64,000 nt of DNA, taken from contig JVKJ01000005.1 of assembly GCA_001054945.1 (NCBI GenBank), positions 682,001 to 746,000 on the forward strand, written 5' to 3'. A program made the translations under genes and the position numbers. The stretch comes from Corynebacterium falsenii (GTDB lineage Bacteria; Actinomycetota; Actinomycetes; Mycobacteriales; Mycobacteriaceae). Under the pieces are notes generated by a model. It had not been told where the DNA came from and did not search any database. It saw only the letters and a program-made list of their open reading frames with translations. Each line of letters starts with the position of its first letter. Within the stretch, counting starts at the first letter, position 1. Of this stretch, positions 1-8,674 are shown piece by piece.

Positions 1-226
1 CCTGCTTCGCGGGATTCTGCCCCGCTGCGGCTTGCACGACCTGCCCCATCAACACGTAGTCGACCTGTTCCTTGGCCACCCCGGCGCGCTCGAGCGTGGT
101 CGCGATGGCGGCGGCCCCCAGGTCCACGGCGGTCTTCTTCGCCAGCGCGCCCAGCATCTTGCCCTGAGGCGTGCGGCCAGCCCCGACGATCACAATGTCC
201 TGCGGGGTTGGGTTTGTGCTGCTCAT
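1..226 (-). CDS. Acetyl-CoA acetyltransferase (thiolase), N-terminal part
   Basis: This is the first 75 residues of a thiolase; the rest lies beyond the left edge. The reverse complement from 226 begins MSSTNPTPQDIVIVGAGRTP and continues with the family-typical DYVLMGQVVQAAAGQNPA segment. The ATG at 224-226 has a good ribosome binding site (GGAGAGG, 232-238). The catalytic Cys near residue 90 is outside the window. It is the last gene of the branched acyl-CoA operon, 205 bases after the CoA-transferase pair. Its likely job is to cleave acetoacetyl-CoA into two acetyl-CoA (inference from context). A TATATAA-like -10 region near 250 and an inverted repeat (275-288) suggest it may also have its own promoter. 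Confidence 0.88.
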   Translation of the reverse strand, partial: MSSTNPTPQDIVIVGAGRTPQGKMLGALAKKTAVDLGAAAIATTLERAGVAKEQVDYVLMGQVVQAAAGQNPAKQ

Positions 227-274
227 GTCATTCCTCTCCATTGTTATGACGTTATATATCTACCGTAGCTGCTC

Positions 275-288
275 GTGACACGCGTCAC
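275..288. promoter_or_regulatory. Inverted repeat upstream of the thiolase gene
   Basis: GTGAC-ACGC-GTCAC lies about 50 bases before the thiolase start, just upstream of an AT-rich TATATAA stretch (read on the minus strand) that could be a -10 element. It is a candidate operator; the cognate protein is unknown. Confidence 0.3.
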
Positions 289-431
289 TTCCAGCTCCCG
301 GAAACTGGGACGGGTGTCCATCCGGTTGCCCGGGCACCGCGTTGAGCGGCCAGCAAGTCACCCGAGCACCGGGTTGCCCTCCACACCTCGTCGCTCGGGC
401 ACCAGGTCACCCCTCCCCATTCCAGACGCCA

Positions 432-1148
432 CTACCCCAGCACCACCCGGTACGGCGCCACCGTGCGCTCCTTCACGTCGGCTTCCGTCACACCGGGCGC
501 GAGCTCCACAAGGCTGAGCCCCTGCTCATCGCGGTCAAACACACCCAGGTCCGTGATGATGCGGCTGACCACTCCGAGGCCGGTCATCGGCAGGGTGATG
601 TCCGAGACGATCTTGGATTCGCCCTTCTTGGTGCAGTGCTCCATGAGGACCACGACCCGGCGCGCGCCCACCACGAGGTCCATCGCCCCGCCCATGCCTT
701 TGACCATCTTGCCGGGCACCATCCAATTGGCGATGTCACCGCGGTCGTTGACTTCCATTGCGCCCAGGATGGCAACGTCGATCTTCCCGGCGCGGATCAT
801 GCCGAAGCTGGTGGCGGAATCAAAGAAGCTGGAACCAGGCAGCGTGGTGACGGTTTCCTTGCCTGCGTTAATGAGGTCGGGGTCAGCTTTGCCTTCCTGT
901 GGGTAGGGCCCGATGCCTAGCAGGCCGTTCTCGCTTTGCAGGGTGACGTTCACGCCGTCGGGGACATAGTTCGGAACCAGGGTGGGCAGGCCAATGCCGA
1001 GGTTGACGTACTGTCCGTCCTCCAGCTCCTGGGCTGCCCGTGCAGCCATCTGTTGGCGGTCCCATCCCAGCTTGGCAGGGGTTTCTGAGGCGGTGGTGGC
1101 GGTGGGCGCGGCTTCGGTCACCGCGTGAGATTGGTCCTGCTGGTTCAT
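432..1148 (-). CDS. scoB: 3-oxoacid CoA-transferase subunit B
   Basis: Beta subunit of a family I CoA-transferase (ScoB/PcaJ), 238 aa. It moves CoA from succinyl-CoA to acetoacetate or a related 3-oxoacid. The family motif with the catalytic glutamate is visible as QSENGLLG (Glu73), followed by the conserved [14 protein letters not shown] and [13 protein letters not shown] segments. The first 27 residues are an Ala/Thr-rich extension before the usual start of the fold. The ATG overlaps the stop of scoA by four bases (ATGA), so translation is probably coupled. The neighbouring acyl-CoA synthetase and lyase genes match M. tuberculosis Rv2498c-Rv2505c, where this gene is scoB. A beta-ketoadipate role (pcaJ) is less likely, because no aromatic pathway gene is nearby. 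Confidence 0.92.
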   Translation of the reverse strand: MNQQDQSHAVTEAAPTATTASETPAKLGWDRQQMAARAAQELEDGQYVNLGIGLPTLVPNYVPDGVNVTLQSENGLLGIGPYPQEGKADPDLINAGKETVTTLPGSSFFDSATSFGMIRAGKIDVAILGAMEVNDRGDIANWMVPGKMVKGMGGAMDLVVGARRVVVLMEHCTKKGESKIVSDITLPMTGLGVVSRIITDLGVFDRDEQGLSLVELAPGVTEADVKERTVAPYRVVLG

Positions 1149-1909
1149 CGGGTCGTCTCCTTCTCGATCATCTTGTCTGTGGCCTGCTCCCCCGTGAGCT
1201 TCACAATCCGGTGGACGAACACCCCTGGCAGGTGGATGTCATCCGGCGCGAGCTCGCCGACGGGGACGACCTCTTCCGCCTCCACCACGGTGATGGCCCC
1301 GCACATGGCAGCCAGCGGATTGAAGTTACGGGCGGTCTCATGGAAGCGCAGATTGCCGGCTTCATCGGAAATGGCCGCGCGGACCAATGCGAAATCTGCC
1401 CTAATCGCGTGCTCCAGCACGTAGGTCTGCCCGTCGATGTCACGGGTTTCCTTGGACGGGCTTTCCAGGGTGACGTTGCCTTCGGCGTCATACTTCCAGG
1501 GCATGCCGCCATCAGCGACCACAGTGCCGACTCCAGTGCGGGTGTAGAACGCGCCGATGCCAGAGCCACCGGCGCGCATCCGTTCTGCCAGCGTGCCCTG
1601 CGGAGTCAGCTCCACCTCCAGTTCACCCTCAAGATACTGGCGGGCAAACTCCTTGTTCTCCCCGACGTAGCTGGACACGATGCGACGCAACTGGTTCTTG
1701 CCCAGCAGCATGCCCAGCCCACGGTTGTCCAAACCCGCGTTATTGCTGACGGCCTCGTAGTCCTTGCCACCCCGGTTGGCGAGTTCCTCCAGCAACACCT
1801 GCGGGATACCGCACACGCCGAAGCCTCCCACAGCGATGGTCGCGCCATCTGGGATGTCAGCGACCGCCTCTGCTGCGCTGGTTAATTTGGAATGCTGATC
1901 ACTGCTCAT
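1145..1909 (-). CDS. scoA: 3-oxoacid CoA-transferase subunit A
   Basis: Alpha subunit of a family I CoA-transferase, 254 aa, full length for the family. The glycine-rich signature [10 protein letters not shown] lies near residues 28-37, with the conserved [12 protein letters not shown] segment after it. The start ATG is preceded by AGGAG. It is the first member of the coupled scoA-scoB pair, 21 bases after the acyl-CoA synthetase gene on the same strand. Acetoacetate released by the CitE-like lyase in this operon would be a natural substrate (inference); the product would feed the thiolase at the left edge. Confidence 0.92.
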   Translation of the reverse strand: MSSDQHSKLTSAAEAVADIPDGATIAVGGFGVCGIPQVLLEELANRGGKDYEAVSNNAGLDNRGLGMLLGKNQLRRIVSSYVGENKEFARQYLEGELEVELTPQGTLAERMRAGGSGIGAFYTRTGVGTVVADGGMPWKYDAEGNVTLESPSKETRDIDGQTYVLEHAIRADFALVRAAISDEAGNLRFHETARNFNPLAAMCGAITVVEAEEVVPVGELAPDDIHLPGVFVHRIVKLTGEQATDKMIEKETTR

Positions 1910-1930
1910 GGTGGTATCTCCTCGTTGTTC

Positions 1931-3634
1931 CTATTTTTCGGTGTAAATACCCAGGATTTCCAGCGCTTCTTCGCGCATCTGAACCTTGCGGACCTTGCCG
2001 GACAGCGTCATCGGGAAGTCGTCCACAATGTGCGTGTAACGCGGGATCTTCTGATGCGTGAGCTGACCCGTACAGAACTCCCGCACCCCCTGAGTGGTCA
2101 ACGGCTCCTTGTCCTCCGCCATCTTGATCCACGCCATGAGCTCCTCACCGTACTTCTCATCCGGCACGCCGATCACCTGCACATCGGCGATGTCTGGGTG
2201 AGTCATCAAGAACTCTTCGATCTCCCGCGGATAGAGGTTCTCGCCGCCGCGGATCACCATGTCCTTGGCGCGGCCCGTGATCTGCAGGTATCCGTCCTCG
2301 TCCATCGTCCCCAGGTCGCCAGTGCGCATCCATCCGTCCGCGTCAATGGCCTCCGCAGTCTTGGTTGGCATGTCCCAATACCCGGCCATCACGGTGTAGC
2401 CACGGATGAAGATCTCCCCCTGCTTGCCGCGCGGCACCACCTCACCCGTCTCGGTGTTCACGACCTTGACCTCGGCATGCGGGCTCACCCGCCCCACCGT
2501 GCCCACGCGCTTCTCCAACGGATCGTCCGTCAGCGTCTGGTGATTCACCGGCGAGGTCTCCGTCATGCCATAGCAAATGGTGATCTCCGAAATATTCATG
2601 ATCTCCATGACCTCCCGCATCGTGCGGGTCGGGCACGCCGTACCGGACATAATCCCGGTGCGCAGACTCGACAGATCCACCTCTTTACCCTGCGCCTTGA
2701 GGTCCGCGAGCTCCTTCAGCTCCCCCATAAACATCGTCGGCACGCCGTACAGGCTGGTAGCCCGCCCATGGTGCACCGCGTCCAACACGTCCCTCGGGCT
2801 GAACACCGGACCGGGGATGATCGTCGTCGCGCCGTGGGACAGCGCGCCGATGTTCCCCATCACCATGCCGAAGCAGTGGAAGAAAGGCACCGGGATCACC
2901 ACGCGATCCTGATCGGTGAAGCGCTGCCGCTCTGCCACCAGGTAGCCGTTGTTCAAGATGTTGCGGTGCGTCAGCATCGCTCCCTTGGCCAGCCCCGTCG
3001 TACCGGAGGTGTACTGGATGTTGATCGGATCGTCCGGGTGCAGTTCCTCCCGCACCGGGTTGAGGTCCACGATCGCGTGGTTGGACAGCTCGTCCCACCG
3101 TTCCGAGCCGAAGAAGATCGTCTCCCGGTAGTGCGTCCGGCTGAACTGGGATTCGGCCGTGCTGACCATGGCGCGATAATTCGATTCCTTAAACCGCCCC
3201 GCGGAAAACAGCGCCTTCACGCCCGCCTGCCCCATGACGTATGTCAGCTCGCGCAACCGGTAGGACGGATTAATGCAGACGAGGATCGCGCCGATCTCCG
3301 CCGCCGCGAACTGCACGATCGTCCACTCCCACCGATTCGGCGACCAGATACCGATCCGATCCCCCTTCCGGTACCCCGCCGCGTGCAACCCGGAAGCCAG
3401 TCGCTGCACCCGTCGGTGGAACTCCGTGTAGGTCATGTGCACATCGCCGTGGAAGTCGATGATGGCCTCGTTGTCCGGGTACTTCGCCACAATCCGTGCC
3501 AGGTTCTGCCCCAGCGTTTCATCGAGCAGCGGGGGCTGCGTGGGCCCCACAGCCTGGGAGAGTCCGGGGTCGAGGCCCGCGGGATCAGACAAGGTGGCCT
3601 CGCGCTCGTTTCGAGTCAGTGCTGCAGTTGTCAT
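1931..3634 (-). CDS. Acyl-CoA synthetase, AMP-binding (FadD35-like)
   Basis: ATP-dependent acyl-CoA ligase of the ANL superfamily, 567 aa, full length. The P-loop YTSGTTGLAKGA lies near residues 212-223. Later come the GMTETSP motif, the hinge region TGRAKDMVIRGGENLYP, and the catalytic-lysine motif LSGKVRKVQ near the C terminus. Its position between a CitE-like lyase and scoAB matches M. tuberculosis fadD35. The substrate cannot be read from sequence; a short or branched acid from leucine or lipid breakdown is plausible. The ATG at 3634 follows AAGGTG. The C-terminal codons are 21 bases from scoA. Confidence 0.9.
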   Translation of the reverse strand: MTTAALTRNEREATLSDPAGLDPGLSQAVGPTQPPLLDETLGQNLARIVAKYPDNEAIIDFHGDVHMTYTEFHRRVQRLASGLHAAGYRKGDRIGIWSPNRWEWTIVQFAAAEIGAILVCINPSYRLRELTYVMGQAGVKALFSAGRFKESNYRAMVSTAESQFSRTHYRETIFFGSERWDELSNHAIVDLNPVREELHPDDPINIQYTSGTTGLAKGAMLTHRNILNNGYLVAERQRFTDQDRVVIPVPFFHCFGMVMGNIGALSHGATTIIPGPVFSPRDVLDAVHHGRATSLYGVPTMFMGELKELADLKAQGKEVDLSSLRTGIMSGTACPTRTMREVMEIMNISEITICYGMTETSPVNHQTLTDDPLEKRVGTVGRVSPHAEVKVVNTETGEVVPRGKQGEIFIRGYTVMAGYWDMPTKTAEAIDADGWMRTGDLGTMDEDGYLQITGRAKDMVIRGGENLYPREIEEFLMTHPDIADVQVIGVPDEKYGEELMAWIKMAEDKEPLTTQGVREFCTGQLTHQKIPRYTHIVDDFPMTLSGKVRKVQMREEALEILGIYTEK

Positions 3635-3654
3635 GGTCTATTCACCTTCACTTG

Positions 3655-4650
3655 TTACTGCTGGGTGGTCTGAGTGTTTGTGGTTGCGGTGGGTTGAGGT
3701 TCGCCTGACCTGCTCGCCGCCTGCGCCCGGCGGTGGATCATGTTGGCCTGCCGCAACAGTGGGGCATCGATCATGTGGCCATCGACCGCAAAGGCGCCCG
3801 AGTTCTTCGCCGCGCCCTCGATGACCTTGGCCGCCCAGGTCCGTTGCTCATCGCTGGGGGCATAGGCATTTCTTATGGACGCCACCAGCCCAGGGTGAAT
3901 GGCAGCCGTCGCGACAAAACCGCTGGCAGCAGCGTCCGTGGCCTCGGCATGTGCGCCGTCCGTATCGGAGGTGTTCGCGTGAATGGAATCGATGGCGACC
4001 TTGCCCGCCGCCGCGGCATGCAACAGCGTGAGTGCGCGGGTGACGCGCGGGACCTCCCGGTAACCGCCAGGGTGGCCGGATAACCCGCCTCCGGGAGTGG
4101 GTATCTCGTCCGCGCCATAGCGGGAGCTGGTTCCGCCCAGCGCGGCCGTCAGGTCCTCGGCTCCCCAGAACAGCGCAACGACGAGAGGATGGTTGGCAAT
4201 GTTTGGCAGGTTGATGACTCCCAGTGGCGTCTCAACCAGAGCAATGACCCGCGCATCCTCCAGAACACTCCCGGTGAGGGCGCTGAGGTCCTCCGCCTTG
4301 GGCACCATGATCGTGCGGAAGTCCGTGCCCTGCAGCGCGCGCATATCTTCGGCGTGATGCGGGGAATCCAATGGGTTCACTCGGACGATGACTCTTTCCG
4401 GGTCCAGGCTTCCCTCGCGGGCGATGGCACGGATATTCTCCCGGGCCTGAGCTTTGTTTTCCTCACGGGCGCCGTCTTCGAGATCCAAGATGACCATGTC
4501 CGATCGCTCGGCTGCCTTCTGGAAGCGCTCGGGACGGTCAGCGGGTGCAAACAGCAGGGCGGGTCCCGCGGGCATCCATGGTGCTTTGCCCGTAGGAGCT
4601 TCAGTTCCCGGTCGCGGGGCGGTCTGGGTGCTATTCAACGTGTTATTCAT
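3655..4650 (-). CDS. HpcH/HpaI-CitE family acyl-CoA lyase (Rv2498c-like)
   Basis: 331 aa TIM-barrel lyase of the CitE family. Visible elements are GPALLFAPADRPERF, DLEDG (residues 56-60), the Arg90 region RVNPL, MVPKAED, ETPLG with a metal-ligand Glu140, and GAEDL with a metal-ligand Asp166. No citrate lyase alpha or gamma genes are nearby, so this is not a citrate lyase subunit. The mycobacterial homologue in the same gene order (Rv2498c) was shown to act on beta-hydroxyacyl-CoAs, including HMG-CoA and citramalyl-CoA. In this operon an HMG-CoA lyase role, giving acetoacetate and acetyl-CoA, fits best (inference). Its ATG overlaps the stop of the MaoC gene by four bases. The first 27 residues are a low-complexity extension. 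Confidence 0.88.
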   Translation of the reverse strand: MNNTLNSTQTAPRPGTEAPTGKAPWMPAGPALLFAPADRPERFQKAAERSDMVILDLEDGAREENKAQARENIRAIAREGSLDPERVIVRVNPLDSPHHAEDMRALQGTDFRTIMVPKAEDLSALTGSVLEDARVIALVETPLGVINLPNIANHPLVVALFWGAEDLTAALGGTSSRYGADEIPTPGGGLSGHPGGYREVPRVTRALTLLHAAAAGKVAIDSIHANTSDTDGAHAEATDAAASGFVATAAIHPGLVASIRNAYAPSDEQRTWAAKVIEGAAKNSGAFAVDGHMIDAPLLRQANMIHRRAQAASRSGEPQPTATTNTQTTQQ

Positions 4651-5249
4651 CGCTGTCGTGCCTCCGAGTCGTCCCCGCCGCCAGCGCCGCCGTCTGCGGT
4701 CTCTGCCTTCTCCCGGGCGGGGTCACACTGCAACAGGGTGTTGCGCACCGCTTCGCAAACAACCTCGCCGTCCTGGTTCCGCCCGATGTGTCGCAGCTCC
4801 ACGATCCCCTGGTGCGGCCGCGACTTCGACCGCCGCTTGCTCACACACTCCGTCTCCACGTACAGGGTGTCGCCGTGGAACATGGGGTGGGGGAACTTGA
4901 TTTCTTTAAAGCCCAAGTTCGCCACAATCGTGCCGAGGGTCAGCTGGGTGACGGACAGGCCCACGACCGTGGACAGGGTGAACATGGAATTCACCAGCCG
5001 CTCGCCGCGGAACCCCGGTTGTGCAGCCGCCCACGCCGCATCCAGGTGCAAGGGCTGAGTGTTCATGGTGAGCGTGGTGAACAGCGTGTTATCCGCCTCC
5101 GTGACGGTGCGGCCGGGACGGTGGAGGTAGGTCACGCCTTCCTCGTATTCCTCGAACCACAGCCCGCGCTGCTCTACCGTGCGCCCCGTGGCGCCCTCCG
5201 CACCCGGCTGGGCACGGTGTGTTGATGCTGGTTGTTGAGTCATTGCCAA
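4647..5249 (-). CDS. MaoC-family (hot-dog) acyl-CoA hydratase (Rv2499c-like)
   Basis: 200 aa single hot-dog domain protein. The hydratase-2 type motif is seen as RTVTEADNTLFTTLTMNTQP followed by LHLD, with conserved FPHPMFHGDTLYVETE further on. It would hydrate an enoyl-CoA. Between an acyl-CoA dehydrogenase/carboxylase set and an HMG-CoA-type lyase, the likely substrate is 3-methylglutaconyl-CoA (inference from gene order shared with Rv2499c). About 25 N-terminal and 25 C-terminal residues are low-complexity. Start choice: ATG 5249, with Met3 as an alternative. It is coupled to the downstream lyase by an ATGA overlap. Confidence 0.85.
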   Translation of the reverse strand: MAMTQQPASTHRAQPGAEGATGRTVEQRGLWFEEYEEGVTYLHRPGRTVTEADNTLFTTLTMNTQPLHLDAAWAAAQPGFRGERLVNSMFTLSTVVGLSVTQLTLGTIVANLGFKEIKFPHPMFHGDTLYVETECVSKRRSKSRPHQGIVELRHIGRNQDGEVVCEAVRNTLLQCDPAREKAETADGGAGGGDDSEARQR

Positions 5250-5314
5250 TCTCCTTGTTGCTCCCGCTGCTGGGTGGGGGTGGCGTCCCCAAAATCCCCT
5301 TCACCTGCGGACCT

Positions 5315-6460
5315 CTACATCCCCAGGGCCTTCGCGATCAGCATGAGCTGCACTTCGCTGGTGCCCTCGCCGATCTCCAGAATCTTGGAATCGCGGTAGT
5401 GGCGGGCCACCCGGTATTCGTTCATGAACCCGTATCCGCCGTGGACCTGCGTGGCATCGCGGGCGTTATCCATCGCGGCCTCCGAAGCGACGAGCTTGGC
5501 GATGGAAGCTTCCTTGGTGAAATCCAATCCGGCCTGCATCTTTTCTGCGGCGGCGTACCACGCCTGCCGGGCCGCGTATGCCCGCGCTTCCATGCGCGCG
5601 ATCTTGAAGCTGATGGCCTGGTAATCGCTGATGGCCTTGCCGAAGGCCGTGCGCTGCTTGGCATAGCGCACGCATTCGTCCACGCATCCCTGCGCGGCGC
5701 CCGTAGCCAGCGCGGCGATGGCGATGCGACCCTCGTCGAGGATGGACAGGAAGTAGGCGAACCCGCGCCCCTTCTCTCCGAGCAGATTCTCCTCCGGCAC
5801 GCGCACATCATTGAAGGTCAGCGGGTGCGTATCGGATGCGTTCCAGCCGACCTTGTTGTAGGCGGGCTCTGCGGTGAAGCCCTCGGTGCCCCGCGGCACG
5901 ATAATCGCGGAGATTTCCTTCTTGCCGTTGTCGCGTTGGCCGGTGACGGCGGTCGCGGTGACCAGCTTGGTGATGTCCGTGCCGGAGTTCGTGATGAACT
6001 GCTTGGAACCGTTGATGACCCACTCTCCGCCCTCCAGCTTCGCGGTGGTCTTTGTCCCGCCCGCATCGGACCCGGCCTCGGCCTCCGTGAGCCCGAAGCC
6101 AGCCAAGGCCTTTCCAGCCACCAGGTCGGGAAGGTACGTGTGCTTCTGCTCATCGGTACCGAAGCGGTAGATGGGCATAATGCCCAGCGAGACCGCGGCC
6201 TCCAGGGTGATCGCAGCCGACTGGTCGACTCGGGCGATCTCCTCCAGGGCCACGCCCAGGGCCATGTAATCGCCGCCCATGCCGCCGAAGTCTTCACTGA
6301 TGGGGAGGCCAAACAGCCCCAGCTCTCCCATCTGCTTCACCACCTCGTAGGGGAAGGTGTGCTCACGGTCGTGCTCGGCCGCCACAGGGTCAATGACGTT
6401 ATTCGCAAAATCCTCCACCGTGCTTCGCAGCTGCTGGAGCTCATCGTTCAAGATGGTCAT
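5315..6460 (-). CDS. Acyl-CoA dehydrogenase (FadE19-like)
   Basis: FAD-dependent acyl-CoA dehydrogenase, 381 aa, the normal length. Signature 1 reads FGLTEAEAGSDAGGTKT and signature 2 includes QVHGGYGFMNEY. The C-terminal IGEGTSEVQ carries a glutamate (Glu365) at the position of the MCAD catalytic base. Human isovaleryl-CoA dehydrogenase has its base elsewhere and Ala at this site, so a pure isovaleryl specificity is not proven; short or branched acyl-CoA substrates are likely. It sits between the biotin-dependent carboxylase and the hydratase, which is the expected order for leucine breakdown. Electrons would go to ETF, which is not encoded here. Confidence 0.92.
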   Translation of the reverse strand: MTILNDELQQLRSTVEDFANNVIDPVAAEHDREHTFPYEVVKQMGELGLFGLPISEDFGGMGGDYMALGVALEEIARVDQSAAITLEAAVSLGIMPIYRFGTDEQKHTYLPDLVAGKALAGFGLTEAEAGSDAGGTKTTAKLEGGEWVINGSKQFITNSGTDITKLVTATAVTGQRDNGKKEISAIIVPRGTEGFTAEPAYNKVGWNASDTHPLTFNDVRVPEENLLGEKGRGFAYFLSILDEGRIAIAALATGAAQGCVDECVRYAKQRTAFGKAISDYQAISFKIARMEARAYAARQAWYAAAEKMQAGLDFTKEASIAKLVASEAAMDNARDATQVHGGYGFMNEYRVARHYRDSKILEIGEGTSEVQLMLIAKALGM

Positions 6461-6520
6461 GCTCGTGTCCTTTTCTCTGTCTCTGTGATGTGTTTGGGGT
6501 GTTTATTGGGGGGACGCCAC

Positions 6521-8611
6521 TTACTCCGGCACGGGCTCCACTTCCGCGAGGACATCGCCCGTGTTGACCTTGTCCCCCACGGCGACGTGGAGGCTGACCT
6601 GGCCTGCCATCGCGGCGGTCAGAGTGTGCTCCATCTTCATGGCCTCCATCACGACCACCGCTTGGCCCTCTGACACGTCCTCGCCGTCCGTGACCTCGAC
6701 GGAAATCACGGTTCCGGGCATGGGGCTGGTGATCGCCGCCTCCTCAGCGGCGTCCGCGGCCGCTGCTGCGCCGCCGTCCACCGTCGAGAGGCAGTAGGAC
6801 CCGTCCGGACCTGTGACGTGCCCGCCGGCCGTGGCGCTCCATGGGCGCGCCACTCCGCCGTCAACGCGAATGAGCACCTCAACCTGCTGATCCACCCCGT
6901 GTTCTGCGCCCCGACGAGCCGAGGGGACGACGCACAGCGCGAAAGTCGAAGTGGAGGGCTCGCCGGAATCGCCCGGCGCGACGGGATCTTCGAGCGTCAC
7001 CTGCCATTCCCACGTGCCCACGTTGATCGCGTGCACGATCTTCGGGGTGGCGTCCGTCCCATCAGTGAGAACCAGCCGGACCGGCGCGGGGTGCCCTGCG
7101 CCCCTCCACGCGTCGCGCGAAGTCCACGCCCGCCCCAAGGGGGAAGCCTCCGCGGATGGCTGTGGCCCTAGCTGTCCCGTCATGGTCAGCAGCGTCACCG
7201 CGTAGGCCTCCGCCGGGGTTTCGGCGGGCTCATAGTCCTCAACGATCCGGTCCAGCAGACCCGTGTCCAGGCGCCCGGCCATCACCTCGGGGTGGGTGAG
7301 CAGGAAGCGGTTGAAGTCGGTGTTGGTGGTCAAGCCATCCAGCCGAGTGCGCCCCAGGGCAGCATCCAGGCGTGTCAAGGCCTGTGTGCGGTTCTCCGCG
7401 TGGGCGATGATTTTCGCCAGCATCGGGTCATAGTCGGAACCAATGTCCTGGCCTGCCACCACTCCCTCGTCCACGCGGACTCCCGGGCCATCGGGCCAGG
7501 TCACGCTGGTGATTTTCCCGCCGGTGGGCAGGAATCCGGCCGCGGGATCCTCGGCATACACGCGGGCCTCCACAGCGTGGCCGTGCAGCTCAATCTGCTC
7601 CTGGGTCAGCGGCAGCTCCTCGCCCCGCGCCACCCGAATCTGCCACTCCACCAAGTCCACGCCCGTGACCAGCTCGGTGACCGGATGCTCGACCTGCAAC
7701 CGGGTATTCATCTCCATAAAGAAGAACCGCTCCGGATCCTTCGCGGAGACGATGAACTCCACGGTGCCCGCACCGCGGTAACCGCACGCGCGGGCAGCAT
7801 CGCAGGCCGCATGCCCGATTTCCCCGCGCGTCACCTCGTCTAGAAGTGCGGACGGAGCCTCCTCAATGACCTTCTGATGCCGACGCTGCAGGGAACACTC
7901 GCGCTCGCCCAGGTGGATCACGTTGCCGTGGCTATCTGCCACCACCTGTACCTCGATGTGGCGCGGGGTGTCCACGAAGTGCTCCACGAACAGCGCGTCG
8001 TCACCAAAAGAACTCGCTGCCTCCCGGCGCGCGGAAGCCAGCGCCCCCGGCAGGTCCTTCGGGCGGTCCACCCGGTGCATCCCCTTACCGCCGCCACCCG
8101 CCGACGGCTTGATCAGCACCGGAAACCCGATCCCCGGAGCTGCGTCGATAAGGTCTTGGTCGGTCAGGCCCGGCCGGGACATACCTGGCACGGTGGGCAC
8201 TCCTCGAGATTCCACCGTGGCGCGTGCGGTGATCTTGTCCCCCATTGATTCGATCGCGCTGGCCGGAGGGCCAATAAAGATGATGCCCTCCTCCTCGCAG
8301 CGCTTCGCGAAGGCGGCATTCTCCGACAAAAAGCCATATCCGGGGTGGATCGCGCCCGCACCGGACTGCTTGGCTGCGGCGATGACCTTGTCGATGTCCA
8401 AGTAGGATTCGGACGCCGCCGCTGGGCCCAATCTCACCGCAGTATCTGCAGCATGCACGTGGGGTGCCCCGGCATCGGCATCCGAGTACACGGCCACAGC
8501 GGTGAGACCAAGGCGATGGATCGTGCGGATCACGCGCAGGGCGATCTCGCCTCGGTTGGCTACCAGGACCTTGTCGAAGGCTCCGGTTGAGTGTCGTGGC
8601 GAAGGGTTCAT
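6521..8611 (-). CDS. accA1: Acyl-CoA carboxylase alpha subunit: biotin carboxylase plus BCCP (AccA1-like)
   Basis: Biotin carboxylase fused to a biotin carrier domain, about 696 aa. The N-terminal VLVANRGEIALRVIRT and the ATP-grasp KPSAGGGGKGM lie in the first 180 residues, then FMEMNTRLQVEHPVTE. The C-terminal BCCP has the biotinylation site EAMKM, 38 residues from the end. With AccD1 it should form a 3-methylcrotonyl-CoA-type carboxylase, as for M. tuberculosis AccA1-AccD1. The frame is open to an ATG at 8626, but the ATG at 8611 has GGAG nine bases upstream and is preferred. The stop is followed at once by a copy of the dispersed GGACGCCAC motif (6512-6520). Confidence 0.92.
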   Translation of the reverse strand: MNPSPRHSTGAFDKVLVANRGEIALRVIRTIHRLGLTAVAVYSDADAGAPHVHAADTAVRLGPAAASESYLDIDKVIAAAKQSGAGAIHPGYGFLSENAAFAKRCEEEGIIFIGPPASAIESMGDKITARATVESRGVPTVPGMSRPGLTDQDLIDAAPGIGFPVLIKPSAGGGGKGMHRVDRPKDLPGALASARREAASSFGDDALFVEHFVDTPRHIEVQVVADSHGNVIHLGERECSLQRRHQKVIEEAPSALLDEVTRGEIGHAACDAARACGYRGAGTVEFIVSAKDPERFFFMEMNTRLQVEHPVTELVTGVDLVEWQIRVARGEELPLTQEQIELHGHAVEARVYAEDPAAGFLPTGGKITSVTWPDGPGVRVDEGVVAGQDIGSDYDPMLAKIIAHAENRTQALTRLDAALGRTRLDGLTTNTDFNRFLLTHPEVMAGRLDTGLLDRIVEDYEPAETPAEAYAVTLLTMTGQLGPQPSAEASPLGRAWTSRDAWRGAGHPAPVRLVLTDGTDATPKIVHAINVGTWEWQVTLEDPVAPGDSGEPSTSTFALCVVPSARRGAEHGVDQQVEVLIRVDGGVARPWSATAGGHVTGPDGSYCLSTVDGGAAAAADAAEEAAITSPMPGTVISVEVTDGEDVSEGQAVVVMEAMKMEHTLTAAMAGQVSLHVAVGDKVNTGDVLAEVEPVPE

Positions 8612-8674
8612 CGTGTTCAGCTCCATGAGGTGGGATCGAAAGGGGCGTGCGCTGGGTGGCGGTATCGGGGACGG

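Noticed and set aside
1892..3673. 593-codon plus-strand open frame
   Set aside because: It is the antisense shadow of the acyl-CoA synthetase gene, typical of GC-rich coding DNA; no family motifs and no ribosome binding site.
3655..4650. Citrate lyase beta subunit annotation
   Set aside because: No citrate lyase alpha, gamma or accessory genes are nearby; the operon context fits an HMG-CoA or citramalyl-CoA type lyase.
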